Positions 63,501 to 64,000 of a DNA stretch of 64,000 nt are shown piece by piece; positions within the stretch are counted from its first letter, which is position 1; each line of letters opens with the position of its first letter. Source of the DNA: Pipra filicauda. Its lineage: Eukaryota > Chordata > Aves > Passeriformes > Pipridae. Where the stretch lies: contig NW_024104162.1 in NCBI RefSeq assembly GCF_003945595.2, forward strand, positions 2,418,001 to 2,482,000, read 5' to 3'. The notes beneath the pieces are model-generated. The model saw nothing but the letters and a program-made list of their open reading frames with translations, was not told where the DNA came from and made no database searches. Position numbers and translations under genes: made by a program.

Positions 63501-64000
63501 ACTAATAAAAATTAAAACACTGTTCAAGTGACAGTACCCATATATTTTAGACTGAAAGTGTGACAGGTAAGATTTGATGAGACACATTCAGCAGTGTACC
63601 AGAGCCAAGTTCTGAAACAGAGGACTCTCAACATCGTGTCTGCAGAAAAGCAGATATACAGTCATCTCTCACTTGCAGACACAAACTAGCAGATGGTTTG
63701 CAAAGCCAGGAAAGTGAACTTCAAGCACCCATTCTGTCTTTTACAACTTCACAGACGTGAGTTTTGCATGCAAAAAATGCATGTGTACATCATTAACAGA
63801 TGCAGGTCCTAACTCTTCCACTTTGATTATTTCATTTTAACTCCCTTGTTTCTGATGCCTTTCAAAAAGGAGCAAAACGACTTCTCACTGTTTATTCAAG
63901 ATCTTGAAGGAAAATTATTCCTGGTGGGTCTTGAGCTCCCCCCATTGACTTCTCACTATTAGCTAACATCCAGGCCTCATTCTAATGCTCCACTACCGTC
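63501..64000. other. Non-coding DNA to window end
   Basis: No feature is recognised apart from the small palindromic words ttttgcatgcaaaaa and atgcatgtg near 63764-63785. Confidence 0.5.

Noticed and set aside
1..64000. Endogenous viral genes, intact LINE ORFs, tRNA or rRNA genes
   Set aside because: No reverse transcriptase, gag or envelope-like motifs and no long viral frames were seen. CR1 copies are only 3' stubs. I recognised no tRNA A/B-box pair in a plausible cloverleaf.

Overview
The window looks like nuclear DNA from a bird. Several short pieces match the antisense 3' end of avian CR1 LINEs (the 'tcatagaatggtttgggttggaaggg' signature and its variants near 14.6, 19.05 and 42.93 kb), and one sense-strand CR1 3' tail ends in ATTCTATG-like repeats near 37.1 kb. 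Recognisable repeats are sparse, CpG is rare outside a few spots, and the base composition is moderate. There are no prokaryotic gene arrays, CRISPR arrays or rRNA, and no tRNA was recognised.

No complete protein-coding gene is visible. The longest open frames (up to 188 codons) have the composition of chance frames. The window is therefore best read as intergenic or deep intronic vertebrate DNA. The exception is a cluster between about 41.4 and 44.1 kb. Two minus-strand segments there (42008-42173 and 41486-41743) are open throughout, have good splice signals and are phase-compatible with each other, so they may be adjacent internal exons of a gene I cannot name. A plus-strand segment (43845-44035) could be a short terminal exon. 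All three are candidates from one sequence with no homology behind them.

Layout: 0-7.4 kb featureless except a MIR-like SINE relic (4.4 kb). 7.4-8.0 kb AT-rich, TAAT-rich, enhancer-like DNA. 8-14.5 kb featureless with two short simple repeats. 14.6 and 19.05 kb minus-strand CR1 fragments. 21.0 kb a 25-T run. 23.6-23.75 kb two homeobox-core inverted repeats. 26.25 kb MIR-like relic. 33.6-33.96 kb CpG-containing AT-rich candidate conserved element. 34.25 kb perfect hairpin. 36.59-36.89 kb the only CpG-island-like block. 37.1 kb CR1 3' tail. 38.19 kb three POU octamers at 10-bp spacing. 40.85-41.16 kb an ancient CR1-like copy. 41.5-44.1 kb the candidate exons, a CR1 fragment and a polypurine tract. 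44.5-45.0 kb simple repeats and a TAAT-rich stretch. 46.9-47.6 kb three perfect hairpins. 56.08 kb a G-quadruplex motif. 63.0-63.5 kb another candidate conserved element.

No new biological system is demonstrated. The items most worth checking are the candidate exon pair, the isolated CpG-rich block, the tandem octamer array and the hairpin cluster at 46.9-47.6 kb. All would be settled by genome alignment or transcript data that cannot be consulted here.
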